In this document: positions 46,731-54,430 of the stretch, piece by piece
How positions within the stretch are numbered: the first letter of the stretch is position 1
Layout: the number at the start of each line of letters is the position of its first letter
NCBI RefSeq assembly: GCF_025273675.1
Contig: NZ_CP045809.1
Coordinates: 1,612,001-1,676,000, forward strand
Origin: Gordonia pseudamarae
Lineage (GTDB): Bacteria; Actinomycetota; Actinomycetes; Mycobacteriales; Mycobacteriaceae
Length of the DNA stretch: 64,000 nucleotides
Reading direction: 5' to 3'
Notes under the pieces: generated by a model
Seen by the model: the letters and a program-made list of their open reading frames with translations, nothing else
Database searches by the model: none
What the model was told of the DNA's origin: nothing
Translations under genes and position numbers: made by a program

Positions 46731-48134
46731 GTGACCAAGATCGTGATCATCGGTGGGGGACCGGCCGGCTATGAGGCGGCGCTGGCCGCGGCGGCCTATG
46801 GTGCCGACATCACCGTGATCGACTCCGACGGTGTCGGCGGTGCCTGCGTGCTGTGGGATTGTGTCCCGTCCAAGACATTCATCGCCTCCACGGGCATCCG
46901 CACCGAGATCCGCCGGGCCGCTGACCTGGGCATCAGCCTGGACGCCGATCATGCGACGGTCACGTTGTCGCAGATCCACCAGCGGGTCCGCGATCTGGCG
47001 TTCGCCCAGTCCGCCGACATCCGATCGCGACTGATCAGTGAGGGCGTGCGACTGGTGTCGGGTACGGCCACGCTCGAACCGACACAGACCGGGGTGCGCT
47101 CGCACAACGTCGTCACCACCCTCGATGACGGGACCACCGAAACCTACTCCGGTGAGGTCGTGCTGATCGCGACCGGCGCCTCGCCCCGGATCTTGCCCGA
47201 TGCGCAGCCCGACGGTGAACGGATCCTCACCTGGCGACAGCTGTACGACCTGCACGAGCTGCCCGAACACCTCATCGTGATCGGGTCGGGCGTGACCGGC
47301 GCCGAATTCGTGCACGCCTACACCGAATTGGGTGTCAAGGTGACGCTGGTGTCCAGTCGCGACCGGGTGCTGCCACACGAGGACGAGGACGCCGCGTTGG
47401 TGCTCGAAGACGTGCTCGCCGAACGCGGTGTCACCCTGATCAAGCATGGCCGTGCCGACAGGGTTGTCCGCGAAGGCGATTCGGTGACCGTCGAGTTGGC
47501 CGACGGCCAGCGGGTGGTGGGTTCGCACGTGTTGATGACGGTCGGTTCGGTACCCAACACGCAGACTCTCGGGCTCGCCGAGGCCGGTGTGGAAACCGAT
47601 CGCGGCGGCTATGTCACCGTCGACCGGGTCTCCCGCACATCGGTGCCCGGCGTGTACGCCGCCGGGGACTGCACGGGGCTTTTCCCGCTCGCCTCCGTCG
47701 CCGCCATGCAGGGCCGCATCGCCATGTATCACGCGCTCGGCGAGGGGGTGAGCCCGATCAAGCTGAAAACCGTTGCGTCGGCGATCTTCACCCGGCCCGA
47801 GATCGCGAGCGTGGGTGTGTCGCAGAAGGCGATCGACGCCGGTGAGTATCCGGCGCGGACGGTGATGCTGCCACTCGCGACCAATCCACGCGCCAAGATG
47901 AGCGGCCTGCGCCGGGGCTTCGTCAAGATCTTCTGCCGTCCCGCCACCGGTGTGGTGATCGGTGGGGTCACGGTGGCGCCCAACGCATCCGAGCTGATCC
48001 TGCCGATCGCCCTTGCGGTGCAGAACAAGCTGACGGTCAGTGATCTGGCGCAGACCTTTTCGGTGTACCCGTCGTTGTCGGGGTCCATCACCGAGGCCGC
48101 ACGTCAGCTCGTGCGCCACGATGACCTCGACTGA
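46731..48134 (+). CDS. lpdA: NAD(P)H quinone reductase LpdA-like flavoprotein
   Basis: The 467-residue protein follows M. tuberculosis LpdA (Rv3303c) through its length: IVIIGGGPAGYEAALAAAAY binds FAD, SGVTGAEFVHAYTELG binds NAD(P)H, YAAGDCTGLFPLASVAAMQG, and SVYPSLSGSITEAARQL ends it. The active-site segment is GGACVLWDCVPSK, so a Cys-x4-Cys pair is present, whereas M. tuberculosis LpdA keeps only one Cys there. The His-Glu dyad of true lipoamide dehydrogenases is absent (YPSLS). GTG at 46731 follows an AGGAG site. Confidence 0.9.
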   Translation: MTKIVIIGGGPAGYEAALAAAAYGADITVIDSDGVGGACVLWDCVPSKTFIASTGIRTEIRRAADLGISLDADHATVTLSQIHQRVRDLAFAQSADIRSRLISEGVRLVSGTATLEPTQTGVRSHNVVTTLDDGTTETYSGEVVLIATGASPRILPDAQPDGERILTWRQLYDLHELPEHLIVIGSGVTGAEFVHAYTELGVKVTLVSSRDRVLPHEDEDAALVLEDVLAERGVTLIKHGRADRVVREGDSVTVELADGQRVVGSHVLMTVGSVPNTQTLGLAEAGVETDRGGYVTVDRVSRTSVPGVYAAGDCTGLFPLASVAAMQGRIAMYHALGEGVSPIKLKTVASAIFTRPEIASVGVSQKAIDAGEYPARTVMLPLATNPRAKMSGLRRGFVKIFCRPATGVVIGGVTVAPNASELILPIALAVQNKLTVSDLAQTFSVYPSLSGSITEAARQLVRHDDLD

Positions 48135-48210
48135 CGCCGCAGTCTGACCGCTAGACTGGCAGATCCATCCCTACTTCAGGGTGTGGAACGGTCAGGGTGG
48201 GGGAGGAACT

Positions 48211-48639
48211 GTGAGCAGAATCGATCATCTCGGGGAGAAGATGACCGTCGCGGTGGCGGCAGTCGCCGACGGCGATATCGCGGCGTGTACCAATCTGCTG
48301 ATTGTCGCGGTCATCGACGGCACCGGCGTCGACGACCTGGCAGAAGTGCTGGATATGTCGGGGCAGTGGCGAGCCCACGGAGCGCTGACGACCGGGCTGC
48401 GTATCGAACTCGACGCCGCCCGCATCCGTGCCGAGTTCACCGCCCACACCTGCCGCCAGAACGATGATGCCGCAGGCCAGCTCGTCGCCTTTCGGCGTGC
48501 CCGGGCAATCGACTGTCTGCTGCGCGCCACCACCCCCGGCCTGTCGCGCGAGGAGTTCGCCGAAGCCGTCTACGAGGCCGCTGCGGCGATCGGGCGGGAA
48601 GCGGTGATCATCGCACTCTCGGAGTACATACCGGGCTGA
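48211..48639 (+). CDS. Conserved-looking helical protein of unknown function
   Basis: The 142-residue product starts with GTG after GGGGAGGAACT. It is mainly helical, with no signal or membrane segment. The C-terminal EEFAEAVYEAAAAIGREAVI is amphipathic. No family is recognised. Its stop codon TGA is part of a 43-base palindrome (48638-48680). It is the last ordinary gene before the repeat-rich accessory part of the window. Confidence 0.65.
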   Translation: MSRIDHLGEKMTVAVAAVADGDIAACTNLLIVAVIDGTGVDDLAEVLDMSGQWRAHGALTTGLRIELDAARIRAEFTAHTCRQNDDAAGQLVAFRRARAIDCLLRATTPGLSREEFAEAVYEAAAAIGREAVIIALSEYIPG

Positions 48640-48680
48640 GGTTGTTGCCAGACCCGGAAACCGGGTCTGATCGCACACTC
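48638..48680. repeat. 43-bp palindrome, variant copy, overlapping a stop codon
   Basis: The core CAGACCCGG-AAA-CCGGGTCTG is a perfect hairpin; the outer arms (GAGGTTG... and ...CACACTC) are decayed. Length and loop match the copies at 54374, 57884 and 58839. The first base of the TGA stop lies just outside, so the stop codon and the element share GA. Confidence 0.8.
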
Positions 48681-48867
48681 GACCGGGTGGTCATAGTGGA
48701 AGCTGCCGGACCCGATTCATCTCTCCTGTCTCGCGGATGTCGTTGGCATCGAGTGGCCGGACGGAATGGTGCCGTTGGGAATTGTCGGTAGCGCGAGCCG
48801 GCCCCCACGTGACTGTCAACGATAGTTGGGAACGATGATCAGCGTGTGCCTTTCGCTGCGGCGTGGC

Positions 48868-49515
48868 TTACGGGGCTGGTGGTGGCATTTTTGGGATCGT
48901 CAGCTTCGTGAATTCGATCGCCAGGTTGCACAGCTCGGCTTCGGGGGTTTGCGTCAAGGATCGGGTGACACTCGTAGTTACACGAGCATTCTCGACTTTG
49001 ACGATGGTAAAGCATGAGGCCCAATTCCAATAGTTAACTATCATTAGTCGTCCGCCGATTGTGGTGGTGTATGACCTTATGTACCACTCGGTATCGGTCA
49101 GTTCGTATTCGAATGTTGGTCTGTTTCCGGTGGATTGACTGATGCCGCCCATAAATTTTCCGAAATATTTCCATATGCAGCCGCGGGCGGTCTGATGGTT
49201 GGCCAGGGCGGCATCTTCCACGGTGGTGGGGTCGAGGCCGAGGGAGGTAAGTTCCGCATCGTTCAGGGCGGTGCATGGTTCGTAGCTGGTGCCGTTGTTG
49301 TTTGCCGACCATCGGTTCGGGAAGCGGGTGGTGAACGGTAGTGGTTTGCCGCGGTCGTCGGTTTGGCGAATCGGTGCAGGCGTGCTCGTCACTGGTCTTG
49401 ATGTCGCAGGATCTGATGTGGGTATAGGTTCGCCAGGTGTGGAGCAGGCCGACAGCGCGCAGATGACGGCCAGGCAGGCCACCAGCGGGAGCTGGCGCAC
49501 ACGTAGGGAAGACAT
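48868..49515 (-). CDS. DUF3558-like lipoprotein, copy A
   Basis: The 215-residue protein has a lipoprotein signal (LVACLAVICALSACS, lipobox LSAC, Cys at 24). A Pro/Thr linker follows, then a domain with Cys pairs (EPCTALND, ARGCIWKYFG, ASCFTIV, ELCNLAIEF) in the style of actinobacterial DUF3558 proteins. It is anchored outside the membrane by lipid. It follows its small partner after 12 bases. In this copy the segment around NYWNWASC differs from the other two. Function unknown. Confidence 0.82.
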   Translation of the reverse strand: MSSLRVRQLPLVACLAVICALSACSTPGEPIPTSDPATSRPVTSTPAPIRQTDDRGKPLPFTTRFPNRWSANNNGTSYEPCTALNDAELTSLGLDPTTVEDAALANHQTARGCIWKYFGKFMGGISQSTGNRPTFEYELTDTEWYIRSYTTTIGGRLMIVNYWNWASCFTIVKVENARVTTSVTRSLTQTPEAELCNLAIEFTKLTIPKMPPPAP

Positions 49516-49527
49516 ATCGGTATGAGG

Positions 49528-49869
49528 TCAGATGGCCGTTGCTGAATCGTGGTCTGCGGTCGCGATGGTGCGAACCGCAGAGTAGCACGCTTGGGACAGA
49601 TTGCGAGCGGACGCTGATTGTTCTCGTAAGTCGGCCACCAGGGTATCGATGAAGCTGCGGAACAATGTGTGGGTGGCGCGACCCTCCACACAGTCGCCCC
49701 AGTAGTTCTCATTGAAGAGCATCCTGACCTGCTCAGTGAGAGATTCCAGGTCGTTGGCGGCAGTCTCGGCGGTTTTGCCGCGTGCCTTCCACCATGTCTC
49801 GCTGGACTCCAGGAGATCGCCGGTGTCGAAGTTGTACTGCCGTCCCGGTTGTGTGCCGTCACCGGCCAT
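49528..49869 (-). CDS. Small EspC/WXG-like helical protein, copy A
   Basis: The 113-residue protein has two long helices joined by NENYWGDCVEGR, a turn like the W-x-G or FGD-x-x-G motif of type VII secreted proteins. It has no Sec signal. AAGGGGG precedes the start by six bases. It is always the first gene of the unit, with the lipoprotein next. Compared with copies B and C it differs mainly around RMLFN and FRSFIDTLVADLRE. Export through an ESX system is inference. Confidence 0.72.
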   Translation of the reverse strand: MAGDGTQPGRQYNFDTGDLLESSETWWKARGKTAETAANDLESLTEQVRMLFNENYWGDCVEGRATHTLFRSFIDTLVADLREQSASARNLSQACYSAVRTIATADHDSATAI

Positions 49870-50117
49870 GATATCCCCCTTGACTTGTGGTGTCGAACAA
49901 TCTTTGCCAGGTAGAATCTGTTGATGGAATGCCTCCTCGCCGTGCCGGAAGCTGCCGGACCCGATTCGTATCTCCCCCTTGCGGATGTCGTATATATATC
50001 GAGTGGCCGGACGGAATGATGCCGTTGGGAATTGTCGGTGGCACGAGTTGGATGCCACGTGACTATCAACGATAGTTGGGAAGAATGACCAGTTTGTGCC
50101 TTTCGCTGCGGCGTGGC

Positions 50118-50765
50118 TTACGGGGCTGGTGGTGGCATTTTTGGGATCGTCAGCTTCGTGAATTCGATCGCCAGGTTGCACAGTTCGGCTTCGGGGGTTG
50201 GAGTCAGGACTCGGTTGGCGGTTGTTGTTACCCGAGCATTCTCGACTTTGACGATGGTAAAGCACGAGAACTGCTTCCAATAGTTCACTATCGCCAGCCG
50301 TCCCCCGATTGTGGTGGTGTATGACCTTATGTACCATTCTCTATCAGTCAGCTCGTATTCGAATGTGGGTCTGTTTCCGGTGGATTGACTGATGCCGCCC
50401 ATAGACTTTCCGAAATATTTCCATATGCAGCCGCGGGCGGTCTGATGGTTGGCCAGCGCGACATCTCTCACGGTGGTGGGGTTGAGGCCGAGGGAGGTGA
50501 GTTCCGCATCGTTCAGGGCGGTGCATGGTTCGTAGCTGGTGCCGTTGTTGTTTGCCGACCATCGGTCCGGGAAGCGGGTGGTGAACGGTAGTGGTTTGCC
50601 GCGGTCGTCGGTTTGACGAATCGGTGCAGGCGTGCTCGTCACTGGTTCTGACGTCGCTGGCTCTGATGTGGGTATCGGTTCCCCGGGCGTGGCGCATGCC
50701 GACAGCGCGCAGACAACAGCCAGACAAGCCACCAGCGGGAGCAGGCGCACATGTGTGGATGACAT
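50118..50765 (-). CDS. DUF3558-like lipoprotein, copy B
   Basis: This 215-residue copy begins MSSTHVRLLPLVACLAVVCA with lipobox LSAC and shares nearly the whole sequence of copy A. Differences include NYWKQFSC and the tail NRVLTPTPEAE. All Cys positions of the mature domain are kept, which argues that each copy is still under selection. The longer open frame that runs to 51317 crosses the neighbour in another frame and is not real. Confidence 0.82.
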   Translation of the reverse strand: MSSTHVRLLPLVACLAVVCALSACATPGEPIPTSEPATSEPVTSTPAPIRQTDDRGKPLPFTTRFPDRWSANNNGTSYEPCTALNDAELTSLGLNPTTVRDVALANHQTARGCIWKYFGKSMGGISQSTGNRPTFEYELTDREWYIRSYTTTIGGRLAIVNYWKQFSCFTIVKVENARVTTTANRVLTPTPEAELCNLAIEFTKLTIPKMPPPAP

Positions 50766-50775
50766 GTCGTTGAGG

Positions 50776-51117
50776 TCAGATCGCCGTTGCTGAATCGTGG
50801 TCTGCGGTCGCAATGGTGCGAGCCGCCTCGTAACACGCCTGGGAAAGATTGCGAGCGGACGCTGATTGTTCCGCCAAAGCGGTCGCCAAGGTATCGATGA
50901 AATCGCGGAACAATGTGTGGGTGGCGCGACCCTCAACGCAGTCGCCCCAGTAGTTCTCGTCGAAGAGCGGCTTGACCTGCTCGATGAGAGATTCCAGGTC
51001 GTTGGCGGCAGTCTCGGCGGTTTTGCCGCGTGCCTTCCACCATGTCTCGCTGGACTCCAGGAGATCGCCGGTGTCGAAGTTGTACTGCCGTCCCGGTTGT
51101 GTGTCGTCACCGGCCAT
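50776..51117 (-). CDS. Small EspC/WXG-like helical protein, copy B
   Basis: A 113-residue copy with the same ribosome-binding site (AAGGGGG) and helical hairpin (ETWWKARGKTAETAANDLES, DENYWGDCVEGR). It differs from copy A at a cluster of positions: IEQVKPLFD, FRDFIDTLATALAE and CYEAART. Most of the rest, including the first 40 residues, is identical except for one Gly/Asp. Confidence 0.72.
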   Translation of the reverse strand: MAGDDTQPGRQYNFDTGDLLESSETWWKARGKTAETAANDLESLIEQVKPLFDENYWGDCVEGRATHTLFRDFIDTLATALAEQSASARNLSQACYEAARTIATADHDSATAI

Positions 51118-51365
51118 GATATCCCCCTTGACTTGTGGTGTCGAACAATCTTTGCCAGGTAGAATCTGTTGATGGAATGCCTCCTCGCCGTGCCGGAAGC
51201 TGCCGGACCCGATTCGTATCTCCCCCTTGCGGATGTCGTATATATATCGAGTGGCCGGACGGAATGATGCCGTTGGGAATTGTCGGAAACACGAGCTGGC
51301 CCCCACGTGACTATCAACGATAGTTGGGAAGAATGACCAGTTTGTGCCTTTCGCTGCGGCGTGGC

Positions 51366-52013
51366 TTACGGGGCTGGTGGTGGCATTTTTGGGATCGTCA
51401 GCTTCGTGAATTCGATCGCCAGGTTGCACAGCTCGGATTCGGGGGTCAGAGTCAGGACTCGGTTGACGATTGTTGTTACTCGAGCATTCTCGACTTTGAC
51501 GATGGTAACGCACGAGGTCCGATCCCAATAGTTCACTATCGCCAGCCGTCCCCCGATTGTGGTGGTGTATGACCTTATGTACCACTCGGTATCGGTCAGT
51601 TCGTATTCGAATGTGGGCCTGTTCCCCGTGGTCTGACTGATGCCGCCCATAAATTTTCCGAAATATTTCCATATGCAGCCGCGGGCGGTCTGATGGTTGG
51701 CCAGGGCGGCATCTCTCACGGTGGTGGGGTCGAGGCCGAGTGAGGTAAGTTCCGCATCGTTCAGGGCGGTGCATGGTTCGTAGCTGGTGCCGTTGTTGTT
51801 CGCCGACCATCGGTTCGGGAAGCGGGTGGTGAACGGTAGTGGTTTGCCGCGGTCGTCGGTTTGGCGAATCGGTGCAGGCGTGCTCGTCACTGGTTCTGAC
51901 GTCGCAGGATCTGATGTGGGTATCGGTTCGCCAGGTGTAGAGCATGCCGACAGCCCAGCGGTAATTATCAACCCGACCACCAGCGGGAGATGGCGCACAT
52001 GTATGGATGGCAT
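51366..52013 (-). CDS. DUF3558-like lipoprotein, copy C
   Basis: The 215-residue copy nearest the promoter. Its signal peptide is the most diverged (MPSIHVRHLPLVVGLIITAG, lipobox LSAC), while the mature domain is almost the same as in A and B; NYWDRTSC marks the variable site. Its Cys set is complete. It follows its small partner after ten bases. Confidence 0.82.
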   Translation of the reverse strand: MPSIHVRHLPLVVGLIITAGLSACSTPGEPIPTSDPATSEPVTSTPAPIRQTDDRGKPLPFTTRFPNRWSANNNGTSYEPCTALNDAELTSLGLDPTTVRDAALANHQTARGCIWKYFGKFMGGISQTTGNRPTFEYELTDTEWYIRSYTTTIGGRLAIVNYWDRTSCVTIVKVENARVTTIVNRVLTLTPESELCNLAIEFTKLTIPKMPPPAP

Positions 52014-52023
52014 GTCATTGAGG

Positions 52024-52374
52024 TCAGCTGGACGCGATACCCGCTGCTGAATTGTGGTCTGCGGTCGCGATGGTGCGAGCGGCCTCGTAGCACGCTTGGG
52101 ACAGATTGCGAGCGGACGCTGATTGTTCCGTCAAATCGGTCACCAGGGTATCGATGAATCTGCGAAACATTGTATGGGTGGCGCGACCCTCCACGCAGTC
52201 GCCCCAGTAGTTCTCGCCAAAGAGCGGCTTGACCCGCCGCATGAGGGATTCCAGGTCGTTTGCGGCAGTCTCTGCGGTTTTGCCGCGTGCCTTCCACCAT
52301 GTCTCGCTGGACTCCAGGAGATCGCCGGTGTCGAAGTCGTACTGCCGTCCCGGTTGTGTGTCGTCACCGGCCAT
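52024..52374 (-). CDS. Small EspC/WXG-like helical protein, copy C
   Basis: This 116-residue copy ends with three extra residues (GIASS). The turn is GENYWGDCVEGR and the variable segment reads MRRVKPLFG and FRRFIDTLVTDLTE. It is the first gene of the three-unit array; the repeated leader ends about 45 bases upstream of its start, and the gap to the divergent Thr-rich gene should hold the promoter. Confidence 0.72.
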   Translation of the reverse strand: MAGDDTQPGRQYDFDTGDLLESSETWWKARGKTAETAANDLESLMRRVKPLFGENYWGDCVEGRATHTMFRRFIDTLVTDLTEQSASARNLSQACYEAARTIATADHNSAAGIASS

Positions 52375-52540
52375 GATATCCCCCTTGACTTGTGGTGTCG
52401 AACAATCTTTGCCAGGCGAAACCTGTTGATGGATTGCTTAACTGGTCACAGTGAACACGGTAGAGTCGCCGGTGTCCAGAGGGGGACGAGGGATTGTGAA
52501 CTGATCCGGGGGGTGGCTGGTGGGGAGTCCGTGGGGGTCG

Positions 52541-53824
52541 ATGAGTATCGGCGAGGTGCTCGTGGTCGTCAGGTCGATGAACGGTGGTAGAGCGTCCGGC
52601 GACAGCGATGTGCTGGGTGTCGTGATCTCGGAGATGCAACGAATCGGGACCGAACTGGTGGGGGATTTCGGGACTCCAGGGGCGAAAGGGCTCGGCGCCC
52701 AGGCATGTCGGGATGAAGGGTACGCCCTTGGGTGGAACGTGGATGCCCGCGCCAACTGGACTGTCGTGGGCCGGGATTCGACGACCACGGCAGGGCGGAT
52801 CGTTGAGGCGACGGGCGGCCGCGAAGCAGAGTTGGTGAATCTGAAAGGGTTCGCCGCGACGAGTCTTGGGCAGCTGCAGTTGGCTACAGTCCGGGCTTAC
52901 CTCGAACAGATGATGAATTCGACGTACACCGATCCGATCACCGGGGTCAATGTGTCTACCGAGCGTGGCTTGGACGACGCGGATGTCGTCCCGGTCTATC
53001 CCGCGTCCTATGCCACCGCGGGAGGCGACTACCCGTCGGGGTCGGCGACGCCGACGAGCGTCACGCCGACTCGAACATCGCCGGTGACGCAAGCTGTCTC
53101 GGACAATGCGACCACGACGACCTCCGGCAGCGCCCCGGTGTCGACGGAACGGCAGACCGACACACGCGACACTCACACGCAGACGATGCCGAACACCACC
53201 ACGACCACGTCGTCGAACGTCACGCCGAATACCACAGATACGACGACCCGCCCAGTGGATACGACCACCGGAACCGATCCGACGGTGACCGCAGCCCGAG
53301 ACACCACGTCGCCGACGACCTCGCCGAGTAACGCCGCCCCCAACACAACCGGGCCACAAACCCCTGGACCCAACACGACCGGACCAAACATGACTGGATC
53401 GGGAAATCGGAGCCTGAACCTGTCGACCCCGCTCTCATTGCCGGGGCTGAATACCCCCACCGGAGCACCGGGATCGCCGACGCCGCGAACAATCAACGGC
53501 CCGATCTCTTCTGGCGGCCCGCGCACGCCGATCACGCCACGGACTGCCGGGCCGCTGTCCACTCCGACGGGTACCACGCCGACGTCGACGGTGCCCGGAA
53601 CCACCCGGCCGATACCTGGTGGTGCGGTGCCATCGGGAGCGCGCAGCGCAGGAGCGGGAGGTGACCAACATACGGTGGCCGGGTACCTGCGCACCGAAGG
53701 TAACGGGGCACAGATGCTCGGCCCATTGCCGCTGGTATCGCCGCCGGTTCTCGGTGACTGGTCGATCGGTCCGGAAACCGTCGAGCCGGAGGATGATTCC
53801 GGGTCCGACAGACGCGATCACTGA
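52541..53824 (+). CDS. Thr/Pro-rich protein beside the triplicated module
   Basis: Starting at ATG 52541 the product has 427 residues; a GTG at 52520 is also open. The first 150 residues form an ordered-looking domain (VLGVVISEMQRIGTEL, GYALGWNVDARANWTVVGRD, LATVRAYLEQMMNSTYTD) that is not recognised. The rest is low complexity, rich in Thr, Pro, Asn and Gly, then ends with an acidic tail (EPEDDSGSDRRDH). No Sec signal or membrane helix is seen. The divergent arrangement suggests a shared promoter region with the small-protein/lipoprotein array. A type VII-linked role is only a guess. Confidence 0.6.
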   Translation: MSIGEVLVVVRSMNGGRASGDSDVLGVVISEMQRIGTELVGDFGTPGAKGLGAQACRDEGYALGWNVDARANWTVVGRDSTTTAGRIVEATGGREAELVNLKGFAATSLGQLQLATVRAYLEQMMNSTYTDPITGVNVSTERGLDDADVVPVYPASYATAGGDYPSGSATPTSVTPTRTSPVTQAVSDNATTTTSGSAPVSTERQTDTRDTHTQTMPNTTTTTSSNVTPNTTDTTTRPVDTTTGTDPTVTAARDTTSPTTSPSNAAPNTTGPQTPGPNTTGPNMTGSGNRSLNLSTPLSLPGLNTPTGAPGSPTPRTINGPISSGGPRTPITPRTAGPLSTPTGTTPTSTVPGTTRPIPGGAVPSGARSAGAGGDQHTVAGYLRTEGNGAQMLGPLPLVSPPVLGDWSIGPETVEPEDDSGSDRRDH

Positions 53825-53940
53825 CCATGTTCGGAGTACGGAGAGAATCTCAGATGCGCGGCGTCACATGCCGGTCGATATGCCCTTGGCAATCTCGTGG
53901 TGGTGGCGGCCGAATCGGTTCGTGCCGAGCGCGACATCCG

Positions 53941-54335
53941 GTGATCGTGGTCGACACGTGGGCGGTGGTGGAGCTGCTGAACCTGCCGTAGGCGCCGCCG
54001 GTGCGTCGTCGGCTCAGTGATCCCGACCCCCAGTTGTACGCGCCGCATCTGCTGACGGTGGAGGTCCTCCAAGTACTGCGCCGGCGCGGGTAGCGGCAGG
54101 GCTCACCTCGCCTGACACGGCGCTCTCAGCGTTGGACGCCCTTGGCGAGTTCGATATCGACTACCACGATCATCTATGGGTCGCCCGGCGCGTGTGGGAG
54201 TTGCGCGACAACCTGACCGCCTACGACGCAACGTATGTGGCACTCGCCGAGCTACTCGACACGGAACCGGTGACCGCCGACTCCCGCCTTGTACGGGTGC
54301 CCGGTCACCATGTGTCGATCACCGCGATCGGTTGA
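53941..54335 (+). pseudogene. Degenerate PIN-domain (VapC-like) toxin gene
   Basis: The first frame reads VIVVDTWAVVELLNLP, a TAG stop (53989), then VRRRLSDPDPQLYAPHLLTV and EVLQVLRRRG before another TAG (54091). In the next frame the homology goes on with ALSALDALGEF, VWELRDNLTAYDATYVALAE and TADSRLVRVPGH. These are the PIN signature blocks with acidic residues, but one stop and one frameshift (near 54090) break the gene. No antitoxin is clearly left upstream. Confidence 0.82.
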
Positions 54336-54373
54336 GGACAGTTGATCGACGCGTCGGCTGCGTGCGGGCGGGT

Positions 54374-54416
54374 GAGTTTGCTGCCAGACCCGGAAACCGG
54401 GATCAACAGCAAACTC
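54374..54416. repeat. 43-bp palindrome, copy with hybrid arms
   Basis: GAGTTTGCTG and CAGCAAACTC pair perfectly at the ends and CCCGG-AAA-CCGGG at the centre. Between them the left arm has CCAGA (as at 48638) and the right arm ATCAA (as at 57884 and 58839), so the middle does not pair. It lies 14 bases beyond the stop of the DUF499 gene. Confidence 0.88.
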
Positions 54417-54430
54417 GGACGGTGAGATCG

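Larger units (their letters stand above)
48690..52420 (-). repeat. Three tandem units of about 1.25 kb
   Basis: Each unit reads, on the minus strand, a leader, a small helical-protein gene and a DUF3558-type lipoprotein gene. The spacing of equivalent start codons is 1257 and 1248 bases for the small gene (52374, 51117, 49869) and 1248 and 1250 for the lipoprotein (52013, 50765, 49515). Non-coding parts repeat too, such as ACTATCAACGATAGT and GTGGCCGGACGGAAT. Leader-like sequence continues past the last unit to about 48690, a remnant of another copy. The stretch looks poorer in GC than its flanks. Confidence 0.92.

Noticed and set aside
49859..51292. Repeated 61-62-residue frames in the leaders of the tandem units
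   Set aside because: They appear only because the leader is duplicated; no start signal or protein-like pattern is present, and the frame overlaps the small-protein start.
50776..51945. 389-residue frame joining copy B of the small protein to sequence under lipoprotein C
   Set aside because: The upstream part is lipoprotein C read in another frame; the small protein has its own start with AAGGGGG.
53845..53940. Antitoxin gene in front of the PIN remnant
   Set aside because: A frame ending AAESVRAERDIR looks slightly like a VapB tail, but it has no start and no DNA-binding part that can be recognised.
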